Assembly: GCA_026129185.1 (NCBI GenBank)
Contig: JAHCIO010000008.1
Coordinates: forward strand, 1 to 64,000
Length of the DNA stretch: 64,000 nt
Direction of reading: 5' to 3'
Source of the DNA: Promineifilum sp019695075
Lineage (GTDB): Bacteria > Chloroflexota > Anaerolineae > Promineifilales > Promineifilaceae
Below the pieces are notes generated by a model, which saw only the letters and a list, made by a program, of their open reading frames with translations, did not search any database and had not been told where the DNA came from. The stretch's first letter is position 1. Each line of letters opens with the position of its first letter. Made by a program: the position numbers and the translations under genes. Positions 26,530 through 33,686 of the stretch are shown here, one piece after another.

Positions 26530-26801
26530 AGTTCGGTGTCGCGTCCCGGATCGCGCGGCCGTATGTCAGCGAACAGCGCCGGCTCGATGGCCAGTTGCGC
26601 CAGATCATGCTCGCGGCGAAAGGCGTCGTATGCCTCGGCAAATGACGCCGGCTGGCGACGGAGGCGCTCATAATCATCGATCGAGATCAGCACCGCCACC
26701 GGCCGGCCGCGACGAGTGATCTCGACCGGCGAATGGCGCTCGGCCTGCTGCACGAGTTCAGTAAAGCGGTTCTTGGCGTCAGCTATCGAATAACTACCCA
26801 T
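26526..26801 (-). CDS. Phd/YefM-family antitoxin (second module)
   Basis: The 91-residue product has the N-terminal Phd/YefM fold (MGSYSIADAKNRFTELVQQAERHSPVEITRRGRPVAVLISIDDYERLRR). Its C-terminal part is acidic and presumably toxin-binding. The start at 26801 was chosen for GAGGAG seven bases upstream; two in-frame ATGs further up lack one. It overlaps the VapC start by four bases. Confidence 0.9.
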   Translation of the reverse strand: MGSYSIADAKNRFTELVQQAERHSPVEITRRGRPVAVLISIDDYERLRRQPASFAEAYDAFRREHDLAQLAIEPALFADIRPRDPGRDTEL

Positions 26802-26911
26802 CGTCGCGCTCCTCATGGCCATCTATATGGCTATTTTAACCGTTGTTCAGGCAAGGTCAAGACTGCCTAAGCCGTTTATGACCCCTCGCTTCTCGATAAG
26901 CCATCAGGCGC

Positions 26912-26917
26912 TATAAT
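26912..26917 (+). promoter_or_regulatory. -10 element for the flavoprotein gene at 27036
   Basis: A perfect TATAAT lies in the 234-base gap between the divergent antitoxin gene and the flavoprotein disulfide reductase gene. No strong -35 is visible. An inverted GGCTTAT/ATAAGCC pair (about 26896 and 26934) flanks the -10 and could be an operator. Confidence 0.5.
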
Positions 26918-27035
26918 GGGTAGTACTTCCTAAGGCTTATCGTCCATTACCAACCCCGTCTGCCCGCGAAGTAATCGGTGACAACAGCCACGCCGCCGGC
27001 AACGGCGGCGAGCGCGACAGAAACGAGGCAAACAT

Positions 27036-28514
27036 ATGTACGATGTGATCGTAATCGGCGGCGGCCCAGCTGGGGTGACGGCGGCCCTGCGCGCCCGCGA
27101 GTTGGGCGCGACCGTCGCCCTGGTCGAGCGCGGCCGTCTGGGCGGCACGTGTACCAACGACGGCTGCGTGCCCACGCGCGTGCTGGCCCATGCCGCCCGA
27201 CTGCTACGCGAAACGGCGCAACACGAGGCCTACGGCCTGATCGGCCCGCGGCCAGAGGTGGATTTCGCCCGCCTCATCGACAGCACCCACCAGGTTGTGG
27301 CCGCCGTCCACGAGAAGAAGTATCTGATCAAGCACCTGGAAGATTCGGGCGTCGAAACGTATCTCGGCGGCGGCCCGGCTCGCTTCAGCGATGCCCACAC
27401 CATCGAAACGGCCGGCGGCGACCGCTTCAGCGCCGAGCGCTTCATCCTCTGCCTGGGTGGCCACGCCCGCAAGCTGCCCTTCCCCGGCGCGGAGTTGGCC
27501 CTGACCCACAGCGACTTGTGGAACCTGCGCCAGTTGCCGCGGCGGCTGGCCGTCGTCGGCGGCGCGGCCACCGGCTGCCAGCTGGCATCGATCATGAATA
27601 CCTTCGGCTCGAAGGTGACGCTGCTCGACGTTGCGCCGCAAATCCTGCCCATCGAGGACGCGGCCGTGGCCGAGGCGCTGACCAAGGCATTCACCGACCG
27701 CGGCATCACCATCATCAGCGGCATGAGCGGCGTCGAGCGGCTGGAGAAGACGGACGACGGGCTGCGTCTGGTCTACAAGAAGGACGACGCGCCGCACGAA
27801 CTGGCCGTCGATGCCGTCATCGTCGCCGTCGGCTGGCCGGGCAACGTCGAGGGGCTGGGTCTGGAGGAGGTGGGGGTGAAGACGGAGCGCGGCTACATCA
27901 CCGTCGATGACGCCCTGCGCACCAGCGTGCCCCACATCTTTGCGGCCGGCGACGTGAACGGCCGCATGATGCTCGTCCAGAGCGCCGGCCACGAGGCCCG
28001 CATCGCCGCCGAGAACGCCGTCGCCAGCCGCGACGATGGGGACGTGACCGAGTACTGCCCGCAGATCGTCCCCCACGGCGGCTTCACCGACCCCGAATAC
28101 GGCAGCGTCGGCCTGACGGAGAAGGCGGCCCGCGCCGCCGGGCGCGACATCGTCGTCGCCCTGGCGTCGTACATCAACATGGATCGCGCCGTCATCGACC
28201 GCAACACCGAGGGGTTCTGCAAGCTCATCGTCTCGCGCGAGACTCACCGCATCCTGGGCGGCCACGTTGTCGGCGAGCAGGCGGTCGAGATCGTCCAGCT
28301 CATCAGCGCCGCCATGGCCGGCGAGATGTCGGTCGAGACGTTGGCCACGCTGGAGCTATCCTATCCGACCTATGTGGCCATTGTTGGCCTGGCCGCTCGC
28401 CGCGCCGTTCACTATCTGGGGCTGATGAAGCTGGCCCCGGAGTTCCGCGAGATGGGGCCGCACTATGCCGCCGAATGGGAGCGCCGCGACCCGGAGACGA
28501 CCTCCACGCCATAA
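27036..28514 (+). CDS. Pyridine nucleotide-disulfide oxidoreductase (dihydrolipoyl dehydrogenase/mercuric reductase type) lacking the canonical C-terminal His-Glu
   Basis: The 492-residue product has the FAD Rossmann motif GGGPAG at the N-terminus, the redox-active disulfide GGTCTNDGCVPTR (Cys39 and Cys44), a second nucleotide-binding motif (VVGGAATGCQLASI), and the FAD-ribityl motif HIFAAGDVNG. The dimerisation domain has VVGEQAVEIVQLIS. Where dihydrolipoyl dehydrogenases have HPTxxE, this protein reads SYPTYVAIVG (about 442-451), so both His and Glu of the usual acid-base pair are absent. Substrate assignment to dihydrolipoamide is therefore doubtful. A single-gene unit with its own -10 box; box B lies 44 bases after its stop. 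Confidence 0.87.
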   Translation: MYDVIVIGGGPAGVTAALRARELGATVALVERGRLGGTCTNDGCVPTRVLAHAARLLRETAQHEAYGLIGPRPEVDFARLIDSTHQVVAAVHEKKYLIKHLEDSGVETYLGGGPARFSDAHTIETAGGDRFSAERFILCLGGHARKLPFPGAELALTHSDLWNLRQLPRRLAVVGGAATGCQLASIMNTFGSKVTLLDVAPQILPIEDAAVAEALTKAFTDRGITIISGMSGVERLEKTDDGLRLVYKKDDAPHELAVDAVIVAVGWPGNVEGLGLEEVGVKTERGYITVDDALRTSVPHIFAAGDVNGRMMLVQSAGHEARIAAENAVASRDDGDVTEYCPQIVPHGGFTDPEYGSVGLTEKAARAAGRDIVVALASYINMDRAVIDRNTEGFCKLIVSRETHRILGGHVVGEQAVEIVQLISAAMAGEMSVETLATLELSYPTYVAIVGLAARRAVHYLGLMKLAPEFREMGPHYAAEWERRDPETTSTP

Positions 28515-28557
28515 GGACCGTCCCGGCGAGCGCGAATTGGCCGGCGGGCGATCACTT

Positions 28558-28592
28558 TCGTAACGATCAGGAGACGATCGCCGGCTATGCTG
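28558..28592 (+). promoter_or_regulatory. Promoter-like box B upstream of the RsbU/RsbW fusion
   Basis: This segment is identical to box A except at two positions. The CTAT core (28585-28588) lies only 12 bases before the ATG at 28601, consistent with a very short leader if CTAT is the -10 part. Extended similarity includes an upstream GGGCGAT in both copies. Confidence 0.75.
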
Positions 28593-28600
28593 AGGGCATC

Positions 28601-30232
28601 ATGACGACACGAGCTTTGTGGCGAAACCGACGTCGACAAGAGGACGCTCCCAGCGCGTCACCCGCGCCGCCGGCCGCGGCTCCCGAACCGGAGGCCGAGG
28701 TTCCGACCGGGGCTATCTTGCCGCTGGACATCCCGCCCGGCGACCCGCTGCTGGCCTACTTGCAGGCCAACCAGACCAGCGTCATCGACCTCCAGCGCCT
28801 GACGCTGGACTCGGATGGCGTGCGCGCCCTGCGGGCGGCCGGCGTGCGGCTGGCGCTGCCGCTGGTCAGCCAGGGCGAGTTGGTCGGCCTGATCAACCTG
28901 GGCCAGCGACTCAGCGAGCAGGACTACTCGTCCGACGACCGGCGGCTGCTGGGCAACCTGGCCACGCAGGCCGCGCCGGCCGTGCGCGTGGCCCAACTGG
29001 TGCGGCAGCAACAACTGGAGGCGTTGGAGCGCCAGCGCATCGAGCAGGAGTTGCGCGTCGCCCGGCTGATCCAGCAATTCCTGCTGCCGAAGAGCGTGCC
29101 CGCCGTCGATGGCTGGGAGGTCACGGCCCATTACCAGCCCGCGCGCGCCGTCGGCGGCGACTTCTACGACTTCATCCCCTTCCCCGACGGCCGCATCGCC
29201 TTCGTCATCGGCGACGTGACCGACAAAGGCGTGCCCGCCGCCCTGGTGATGGCCACGACGCGCACGCTGCTGCGCTCGGCGGCCGAGCGCCTGGTCTCGC
29301 CCGGCGCGGTGCTGGAGCAGACCAACAATCAGCTAGTCGAAAACATCCCGCCCAAGATGTTCGTCACCTGCCTCTACGCCCTGCTCGACCCGGCCACCGG
29401 CCACCTCGTCTACGCCAACGCCGGCCACGACGTGCCCTACCGGCGCACGCGCGCGGGCGTGGTCGAGTTGCGCGCGCGGGGCATGCCCCTGGGGCTGCTG
29501 CCCAATATGCACTATGAGCAGCACGAGGTCACGCTGGAGCCAGGCGACTGCGTTCTGCTCTACAGCGATGGCCTGGTGGAAGCCCACAGCCCCACGCGGG
29601 AGATGTTCGGCTTCCCGCGGCTGCAAGCGATGATGGGCGAGCCGGCCGACGGCAACCTCGTGCCCTTCCTGCTCGGCCGGCTGCACGCCTTCACCGGCCC
29701 ACAGTGGGAGCAGGAAGACGACGTGACCATCGTTCTGCTCGGTTCGCGGCCCGACGGCCGCGGGCCGGGCGGGCCGGGCGAGACGCGCGAGGTGTTGGCC
29801 CACTTCGAGCTGCCCAGCCGGCCGGGCAACGAGCGCCTGGCCATGCAGCAGGTGGCCGATATCGTCGCGCCGCTAGGCCTGCCCCAGGGCAAGCTCGACC
29901 GGCTGAAGACGGCCGTGGCCGAGGCCACCATGAACGGCATGGAGCACGGCAACAAGTACGATGAGACCATACCGGTGCTCATCGAAGTGGCCCGCGCGGC
30001 CGGCGACCTGACCATCAGCATCACCGACCGCGGCCTGCAGCAGCCGATCCCGGAGGCCATATCCCCCGACCTGACCGCCAAGCTGGCCGGCCAGCAATCG
30101 CCCCGCGGCTGGGGCCTGTTCCTCATCCAGAACATGGTCGACGAGATGCACGTGACGACCGACGAGGTGCATCACACAGTGAAACTGGTCATTCACCTGA
30201 CCGAAGGAGCGCAACGTGGAACCACAGAGTGA
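28601..30232 (+). CDS. RsbU-like PP2C phosphatase fused to an RsbW-like anti-sigma kinase domain
   Basis: The 543-residue product begins with a Pro/Ala-rich tail and a GAF-like domain (about 40-145). A coiled linker (LEALERQRIEQELRVARLIQQFLLP) leads to a SpoIIE/PP2C phosphatase domain (about 165-380). Its metal-binding acids lie in VGGDFYDF, IGDVTDKG and YSDGLVEA. A HATPase_c anti-sigma-type domain completes the protein (about 400-540), with the N box EATMNGMEHGN, then TDRG and the lid SPRGWGLFLI. Phosphatase and kinase are opposing activities of partner-switching systems, here in one chain. The start at 28601 follows promoter box B. The stop overlaps the first STAS gene by 17 bases. Confidence 0.92.
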   Translation: MTTRALWRNRRRQEDAPSASPAPPAAAPEPEAEVPTGAILPLDIPPGDPLLAYLQANQTSVIDLQRLTLDSDGVRALRAAGVRLALPLVSQGELVGLINLGQRLSEQDYSSDDRRLLGNLATQAAPAVRVAQLVRQQQLEALERQRIEQELRVARLIQQFLLPKSVPAVDGWEVTAHYQPARAVGGDFYDFIPFPDGRIAFVIGDVTDKGVPAALVMATTRTLLRSAAERLVSPGAVLEQTNNQLVENIPPKMFVTCLYALLDPATGHLVYANAGHDVPYRRTRAGVVELRARGMPLGLLPNMHYEQHEVTLEPGDCVLLYSDGLVEAHSPTREMFGFPRLQAMMGEPADGNLVPFLLGRLHAFTGPQWEQEDDVTIVLLGSRPDGRGPGGPGETREVLAHFELPSRPGNERLAMQQVADIVAPLGLPQGKLDRLKTAVAEATMNGMEHGNKYDETIPVLIEVARAAGDLTISITDRGLQQPIPEAISPDLTAKLAGQQSPRGWGLFLIQNMVDEMHVTTDEVHHTVKLVIHLTEGAQRGTTE

Positions 30233-30578
30233 TTCGTTTCGCGTGCAGGTGCGCCGGCGCGACAGCCTGGCGGTGCTCGATCTCTTTGGCGACATCGACG
30301 GTTTCGCCGATGCCGCTCTGGACGCCGCCTACAGCGAGGCAGAAGCGTTCGCCACGTCGGCCATCATGCTGAACTTCGGCAACGTTGGCTACATCAATTC
30401 GACGGGCATCGCCCTGATCGTCGGGCTGCTGGCCCGCGCGCGCAAGACGCAGCGGCGACTGGTCACCTGCGGCCTGAGCGAGCACTACCGCGAGATCTTC
30501 AACATCACGCGCCTCTCCGACTTCATGACCGTCTACGACGACGAGGAGAGCGCCCTACGCGAGGTGGTCGTCGCCTAG
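30216..30578 (+). CDS. STAS-domain anti-sigma factor antagonist (first)
   Basis: The 120-residue product is a single STAS domain. The phosphorylatable Ser is in GYINSTGIALI (Ser62), followed by the usual helix (IVGLLARARKTQRRLVTCGLSEHYREIF). Unphosphorylated antagonists bind the anti-sigma kinase and free its sigma factor. It overlaps the phosphatase/kinase gene by 17 bases, so the two are translationally coupled and it is the likely substrate of both activities. The start is GTG with AAGGAG just upstream. Confidence 0.93.
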   Translation: MEPQSDSFRVQVRRRDSLAVLDLFGDIDGFADAALDAAYSEAEAFATSAIMLNFGNVGYINSTGIALIVGLLARARKTQRRLVTCGLSEHYREIFNITRLSDFMTVYDDEESALREVVVA

Positions 30579-30600
30579 CGCCGGCCGAGGAAGCACAAGC

Positions 30601-30978
30601 ATGAGCACAGATTACCAGCAGCCCAATGTACAGACTCAGGTGCGTCAGGAAGGCGGCGCGGGCGTCATCATCATCCAGGGCGAGGTCACCGGCTTCGCCG
30701 AGGACGCGCTGATGTCGGCCTACACCGAGGCCAGCGCGGGGGCGACCCCGGTCATCATCCTGGACTTCACCGGCCTGGAGTACATGAACAGCACCGGCAT
30801 CGGCCTGCTGGTGACGCTGCTCATCCGCGCGCAGCGCCAGCAGCAGCGGCTGTTGGCCTGCGGCCTGAGCGACCACTACCGCCAGATATTCGATCTGACG
30901 CGGCTGAACGAAGCCATCGGCATCTACGACTCGCAGGCCGAAGCGCTGGCGGCCGTGGCCGCGGCCGAAGGGCGCTGA
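30601..30978 (+). CDS. STAS-domain anti-sigma factor antagonist (second)
   Basis: The 125-residue product is a second STAS domain, similar to the first, with Ser64 in EYMNSTGIGLL and the same ACGLSDHYRQIFDLTRL ending. The N-terminus is Gln/Thr-rich. It lies 22 bases after the first STAS gene in the same operon. The pair appears to be a tandem duplication that has diverged, so each may respond to a different kinase. No sigma factor gene is seen in the window. Confidence 0.92.
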   Translation: MSTDYQQPNVQTQVRQEGGAGVIIIQGEVTGFAEDALMSAYTEASAGATPVIILDFTGLEYMNSTGIGLLVTLLIRAQRQQQRLLACGLSDHYRQIFDLTRLNEAIGIYDSQAEALAAVAAAEGR

Positions 30979-31077
30979 GGCGTTCGCGAGTGAATATGCC
31001 GCCGGTTAGCCGAACGGCCTGGCCGCCCGCTGCGCCGTCCACGCGGTGCTGGTGCTGGAGGGTAAAGAGACGACCGC

Positions 31078-31152
31078 CGACTGACCTACTGACCACTGAC
31101 CTACTGACCACTGTCCACTGTCCGCTATCCACTATCTACTATCCACTGAAGA
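31078..31152. repeat. Period-7/15 intergenic repeat
   Basis: Repeated GACCTACTGACCACT units pass into 7-base units (TCCACTG, TCCGCTA, TCCACTA, TCTACTA, TCCACTG). It lies in the 379-base gap 30979-31357, which holds no convincing gene. A GGCTATTCTCAG sequence at 31178-31189, like the -10 part of boxes A and B, follows it. Confidence 0.7.
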
Positions 31153-31357
31153 CTCGTGTGACGACTGGCCCGAATTAGGCTATTCTCAGAGGGTGTCTGG
31201 CCCGGCGCGGGCGGCCGGCAGGTGGGTGCGGCCGTCGCGATGCGCCGGAGCTGTGGGAGCCGGCGCGGACGAACTGAGCCGCCACTTGTGGCGTGCGTGC
31301 CGGAACCGCGGCATCGTTCCAGACAGCGAGTCGTAAGTCGTTGCGGGAAGAGGATCG

Positions 31358-32089
31358 TTGGCTGACCGAAGTGGACCCCGGACTCCGCTCTCGCGCCCGG
31401 AGGTGCTGGACTTGTTGGGCGAGGGCGCAGACCTGACGGGCGCGAACCTGGCGGGCATCTCCCTGGTGGGGCTAGACCTCTCCGGCGCGCGGCTGCGCGG
31501 CGTCGACCTGACCGGGGCCGACCTGAGCCGCGTCAACCTGGCCGGCGCTCAGCTACAGGAGGCGCGGCTGCCGCAAGCCTGCCTGAACCTGGCCAATCTG
31601 GCCGACGCCGACCTGCGCCAGTGCCACATGGAACGCGCCGCTTTGCAAGAGGCCGATCTGCGGCGAGCCAAGATGCTGTGGATCGATCTGCGCTCGGCCG
31701 ACCTGCGGATGGCCAACCTGACCGAGGCCGACCTGCGCGGCGCGCGCCTCAGCAACGCCGACTTCCGCCGCGCCATCCTCAGCCAGGCCAACATGGGCGA
31801 GGCGCTGCTGTGGGACACCAACCTGGAGAAGGCCATCCTGCAGGGCACGCGCCTCGTCGGCGCCGACATGACCCGCACCCACTGCGCCGGGGCCATCCTC
31901 TGGAACGCCGACCTGACCGGGGCCAACGTTCTCAACGTGGACTTCAGCGATGTTGACTTGCGCCAGACCGCGGTCAGCCACGACCAGCTGCTCAAGGCCG
32001 CCTCGCTGCACGGGGCACAGTTCCAGGGCGATCAGAGCTTGCGGATGCGGCTGCTGCGCGGGCTGGCGCGCGATAAGCGCCAGAGGTGA
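31358..32089 (+). CDS. Pentapeptide-repeat protein
   Basis: The 243-residue product is built almost entirely of A(D/N)LxX pentapeptide repeats from about residue 25 to 205 (for example ADLTGANLAGISLVGLDLSGARLRGVDLTGADL). Such repeats form a right-handed quadrilateral beta-helix. The C-terminal 35 residues are helical and Arg-rich. Function is usually unknown; some members mimic DNA. The start is TTG with GGAAGAGGA just upstream. It is followed by a strong bidirectional terminator. Confidence 0.85.
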   Translation: MADRSGPRTPLSRPEVLDLLGEGADLTGANLAGISLVGLDLSGARLRGVDLTGADLSRVNLAGAQLQEARLPQACLNLANLADADLRQCHMERAALQEADLRRAKMLWIDLRSADLRMANLTEADLRGARLSNADFRRAILSQANMGEALLWDTNLEKAILQGTRLVGADMTRTHCAGAILWNADLTGANVLNVDFSDVDLRQTAVSHDQLLKAASLHGAQFQGDQSLRMRLLRGLARDKRQR

Positions 32090-32107
32090 TGAGCCGGGCG
32101 GCCCAAC

Positions 32108-32146
32108 AAAAAAAGGGGTGCCCCGCCGCTGGAGCACCCCTTTTTT
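32108..32146. terminator. Bidirectional intrinsic terminator
   Basis: GGGGTGC (32115-32121) pairs with GCACCCC (32134-32140). The hairpin is flanked by seven A on the left and six T on the right, so it can end both the plus-strand pentapeptide gene and the convergent minus-strand ScyD-like gene. Confidence 0.93.
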
Positions 32147-32155
32147 ATTATGGGC

Positions 32156-33340
32156 CTACGGCGTGCCGCCGGGCACGATGACCGGCAAGCGTGACGTAAA
32201 CTGCGAGTTGATGCGCAGCACGGAACCCATCATGTTGCCCTGGCCGGCCCAGGTCGTCACGTACAGGTAGCCGTCGTCGCCCACGGCCACGCCGCCGGGG
32301 AAGTCCACCCCGCGGCTGGCCAGGACAGCCTTGTTGCCGTCCGCGTCCACGCGAATGAGCGCGCCCGTCGGATCGCCGGACAGCAGGCCGTTGGCGGTGA
32401 TCTCCAGCACATAGAGGATGTCGCCATCGAAGGCGAGATCGACGATGTTGGTGAAGCCGTCGGCGTAGACCTCCGGCTCCTCGCCCTCGACCACGCGCCA
32501 GACGTTCGCCCCACCGACCGGGAACGGGAAGCCTGTCAGTTGGCCGACGTAGTACGCGCCGTCCGGCCCAACGGCCACGCTGGTAGGCACGGCCTGCATC
32601 GGCATCATGTTGCCACTGCCGGGCGGGAACTCGACCATGCGATTGGGGAAGACAGCTACCGTGGTGATGTCGCCGTTATCGGCCACGTGCAGCAGGGCGT
32701 TGGCTCCGGCATCGGCCACCAGGTAGCCGTCATCGACGCGCGTCAGCGCATACGGGTTGCTGTCGATCTCGCCGCCGTCAGGGTTTTCGGCAGCTTCGTG
32801 GGCGGCTACGTCAACGACGTTGGTCCACGAGCCGTCGGCCGCCACCTCCACGAGTTGGCCCAGGTTCTCGCTGAGCGCCCCGAACGGGCCGGCCGGGTCG
32901 CGGACGTTCGGGTTAGTGCCCAGCCCGACGATGACCATCAGATTGCCCGTGTCGTCCCAGGCAACGTCGTGCGGGCCGACGCCATCGGATTGATCGTCCA
33001 GGGCGACGGAGACCATGTCATCGACGATGCGCTCCTGCATAGCGCCGGCGGCGCGGTCGAGCGTGGCATCGGTGACGCGCGTGATCGCTCCGGTTGCGCC
33101 GATGCAGCGGTCATTGTCGCCTTCGGGCACACAGGTATCGCCGCCGTGCCCGGCCTCCGGCACATAGAGCGCGCCGCCGGCCCCAAAGCGCAGGTGGCGG
33201 GGGCTATCCAGCCCCGTGGCGACCGCATCATACTGGCTGGCCGGCGGCCCATCCTGGGCGCCAGCCAGCGCAACCGCCAGCACGCCGGCAATAACCAGTA
33301 CGCTCAGCAAAACCAGCGTCCTTACTCGTCTCCAATTCAT
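32156..33340 (-). CDS. Secreted ScyD/ScyE-family beta-propeller protein
   Basis: The 394-residue product has a signal peptide (MNWRRVRTLVLLSVLVIAGV, likely cleaved near AGA-QD). A propeller-like repeat protein follows, with blocks ATGLDSPRHLRFGAGGALYVPEAG, GPHDVAWDDTGNLMVIVGLG and GGVAVGDDGYLYVTTWAGQG. These match the ScyD/ScyE family, named from the cyanobacterial scytonemin cluster but widespread as extracellular proteins of unknown role. The start at 33340 has GGAGGAC upstream. The 346-base gap on its 5' side, 33341-33686, contains the GCCCGGC-GGCCGGGC hairpin (about 33402-33418) and no gene. Confidence 0.88.
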   Translation of the reverse strand: MNWRRVRTLVLLSVLVIAGVLAVALAGAQDGPPASQYDAVATGLDSPRHLRFGAGGALYVPEAGHGGDTCVPEGDNDRCIGATGAITRVTDATLDRAAGAMQERIVDDMVSVALDDQSDGVGPHDVAWDDTGNLMVIVGLGTNPNVRDPAGPFGALSENLGQLVEVAADGSWTNVVDVAAHEAAENPDGGEIDSNPYALTRVDDGYLVADAGANALLHVADNGDITTVAVFPNRMVEFPPGSGNMMPMQAVPTSVAVGPDGAYYVGQLTGFPFPVGGANVWRVVEGEEPEVYADGFTNIVDLAFDGDILYVLEITANGLLSGDPTGALIRVDADGNKAVLASRGVDFPGGVAVGDDGYLYVTTWAGQGNMMGSVLRINSQFTSRLPVIVPGGTP

Positions 33341-33634
33341 ACTGTCCTCCGATTCACAGAGTTGACTTCCCGCGAGACAGGTGTCGCGAGCAATGTTCAC
33401 TGCCCGGCCTGGCCGGGCAGAGCGCATTCGATGAAGGCCGTGACAGGTTGGGGTGAAGTGAGCGGAGACAGTGTCACGCAAGCTGGCGACCGTCAACTCG
33501 CGCGCGGGTTGGCGGACGCTCGCGGCCGTCGGTCAGCCATTTGGCCTGCGAGGCTGACCGGCAAACCATCGCACACTATAGGCCGCGACGGCATCGCTTG
33601 TCAACATTGTGCTTTGGGGCACAAATCACCGACC

Positions 33635-33662
33635 TTGCCGGGCCACGCGCGACCGGTACAAT
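33635..33662 (+). promoter_or_regulatory. Promoter of the aconitase-X gene
   Basis: TTGCCG (33635-33640), a 16-base spacer and TACAAT (33657-33662) form a plausible sigma-70 promoter. The predicted start lies about 18 bases before the ATG at 33687. Confidence 0.6.
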
Positions 33663-33686
33663 GAATCGTCCTTACCGGGCGAGACT

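Noticed and set aside
31154..31189. Fourth promoter box before the pentapeptide gene
   Set aside because: The GGCTATTCT part matches but the TCGTAACG part does not. Start distance is about 170 bases. Mentioned only with the repeat feature.
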